Assembly (NCBI GenBank): GCA_051294375.1
Contig: CM119269.1
Coordinates: 20,006,814 to 20,070,813, forward strand
From: Paraspadella gotoi
Taxonomy: Eukaryota; Chaetognatha
Reading direction: 5' to 3'
Length of the DNA: 64,000 nt
Position 1 is the stretch's first letter. The number at the start of each line of letters is the position of its first letter. The notes under the pieces were generated by a model, which saw only the letters and a program-made list of their open reading frames with translations, had not been told where the DNA came from and did not search any database. Positions 63,335-64,000 of this stretch are shown one piece after another. Position numbers and translations under genes: made by a program.

Positions 63335-63553
63335 ATGTTTGCAATCGATCAAACTCGGGACTGGAACGCTCAATATCCAGAGTTTGGCGTACTACCTATG
63401 CCTCAAAGGCCGCCTGCTGCAGGCGCGCCGCCTCTCTCTTCCTCGGCGACGCAGAGTCCGCCTCAGCCACGGCGAAGACGCGGCGCCAAAATCCCTGCCT
63501 CCAACCAAATCCGCGCTTAATCTGTTTTCCATAGATATCCAATCCAAATTAGG
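63335..63553 (+). CDS. Possible first exon of a gene running off the right edge, with one frameshift
   Basis: An ATG opens MFAIDQTRDWNAQYPEFGVL, then PMPQRPPAAGAPP and a Ser/Pro/Arg-rich stretch. In the entry frame it ends at a stop after KIPASNQIRA. A single-base shift near 63465-63480 would continue as EDAAPKSLPPTKSALNLF and SIDIQSKL up to a donor gtaacg at 63554. The two halves read naturally together, so I infer an assembly indel. No domain is recognised; disordered Pro/Ser-rich composition only. The rest of 63554-64000 shows no further exon. Confidence 0.35.
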
Positions 63554-64000
63554 TAACGACTTTCTCTTCGTCGTTTGCGTGTGCATTGGTGCATGCGTTC
63601 ATGCGTGTGTCATTGAGTGTGTGCTATGAAGCATGCATCGTTGTTGCGTGGGTTCTAACATATATGTCGTTGAGTACATTGCGAGACATGTTTTCAAGCA
63701 TGCGTCATTTATGAATTCTTTCAACCGTTCGTCATTGAGTGGGTCGAGGTGGGTTCTTCGTTTATGACTGCTTCGTGTCCCTTGCAAGTGACTTGCTAAT
63801 TTCTTGGGCCTTTTAAGACCTTGACAACTTTGGAAGCAACGATGGTACGATGTTACCTACGTTTGTCACACCTCCCTATCTTGAGTTCTTGACTATGTCT
63901 ATTAGTTTTTGTGATCAATTAATATATTTATAATTAATTGTTAATTAAAAAGGACAGAGACGGAGACAAAATGTCAGCAATGACGACGACGACGATCGTC

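Overview
This window is animal nuclear DNA, from a non-vertebrate metazoan that I cannot name. The evidence is spliced genes with GT-AG introns (often 60-200 bp), cadherin, SEA, C-type-lectin and SRCR domains, a polymerase III U6 snRNA gene, many (GA)n/(CT)n microsatellites and at least twelve N gaps. It is a draft assembly. Several stretches look like uncorrected long-read sequence: inverted copies beside 25-N gaps, and a duplicated block full of single-base indels. There are no operons, CRISPR arrays or bacterial features.

Layout. 1-11.7 kb: no confident gene; two large imperfect inverted repeats (about 1.07-6.2 kb and 6.5-10.8 kb). 11.7-28.3 kb: the 3' half of a plus-strand cadherin-repeat/SEA transmembrane protein gene. 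One intron of it holds a complete plus-strand gene for an 800-residue type II membrane protein with C-type-lectin and SRCR domains. The block of about 7.2 kb carrying both appears twice in tandem; the first copy (12.0-19.27 kb) is riddled with indels, the second (19.27-26.37 kb) reads cleanly through every splice junction. 29.4-30.7 kb: minus-strand four-exon gene of the CmcJ/AsaB-like 2-oxoglutarate/Fe(II) oxygenase family, 5' end lost in a gap. 30.85-34.56 kb: plus-strand gene for a basic, Glu-Pro-repeat, coiled-coil protein of unknown function. 35.17-39.6 kb: nine-exon lactate-dehydrogenase-fold gene whose catalytic Arg, His and Thr all appear replaced. 39.6-64 kb: gene-poor and repeat-rich, with isolated exon candidates (acidic, Gln-rich, a possible first exon at the right edge), a U6 snRNA gene on the minus strand near 59.2 kb with its own TATA box, a MITE-like repeat in two copies, a tRNA-like SINE candidate, degenerate TTAGGG-type tracts and a cluster of inverted and direct repeats at 52-55.3 kb.

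How it fits together. The cadherin/SEA and lectin/SRCR proteins are both cell-surface molecules and are physically nested, so their transcription may be linked. The oxygenase and the coiled-coil gene are divergent across the 100-N gap at 30713-30812 and may share a promoter. The coiled-coil gene and the LDH-like gene are in tandem with phase-compatible exons, so a joined transcript is possible. All gene models come from reading splice sites and phases by eye; no alignment or expression data were available.
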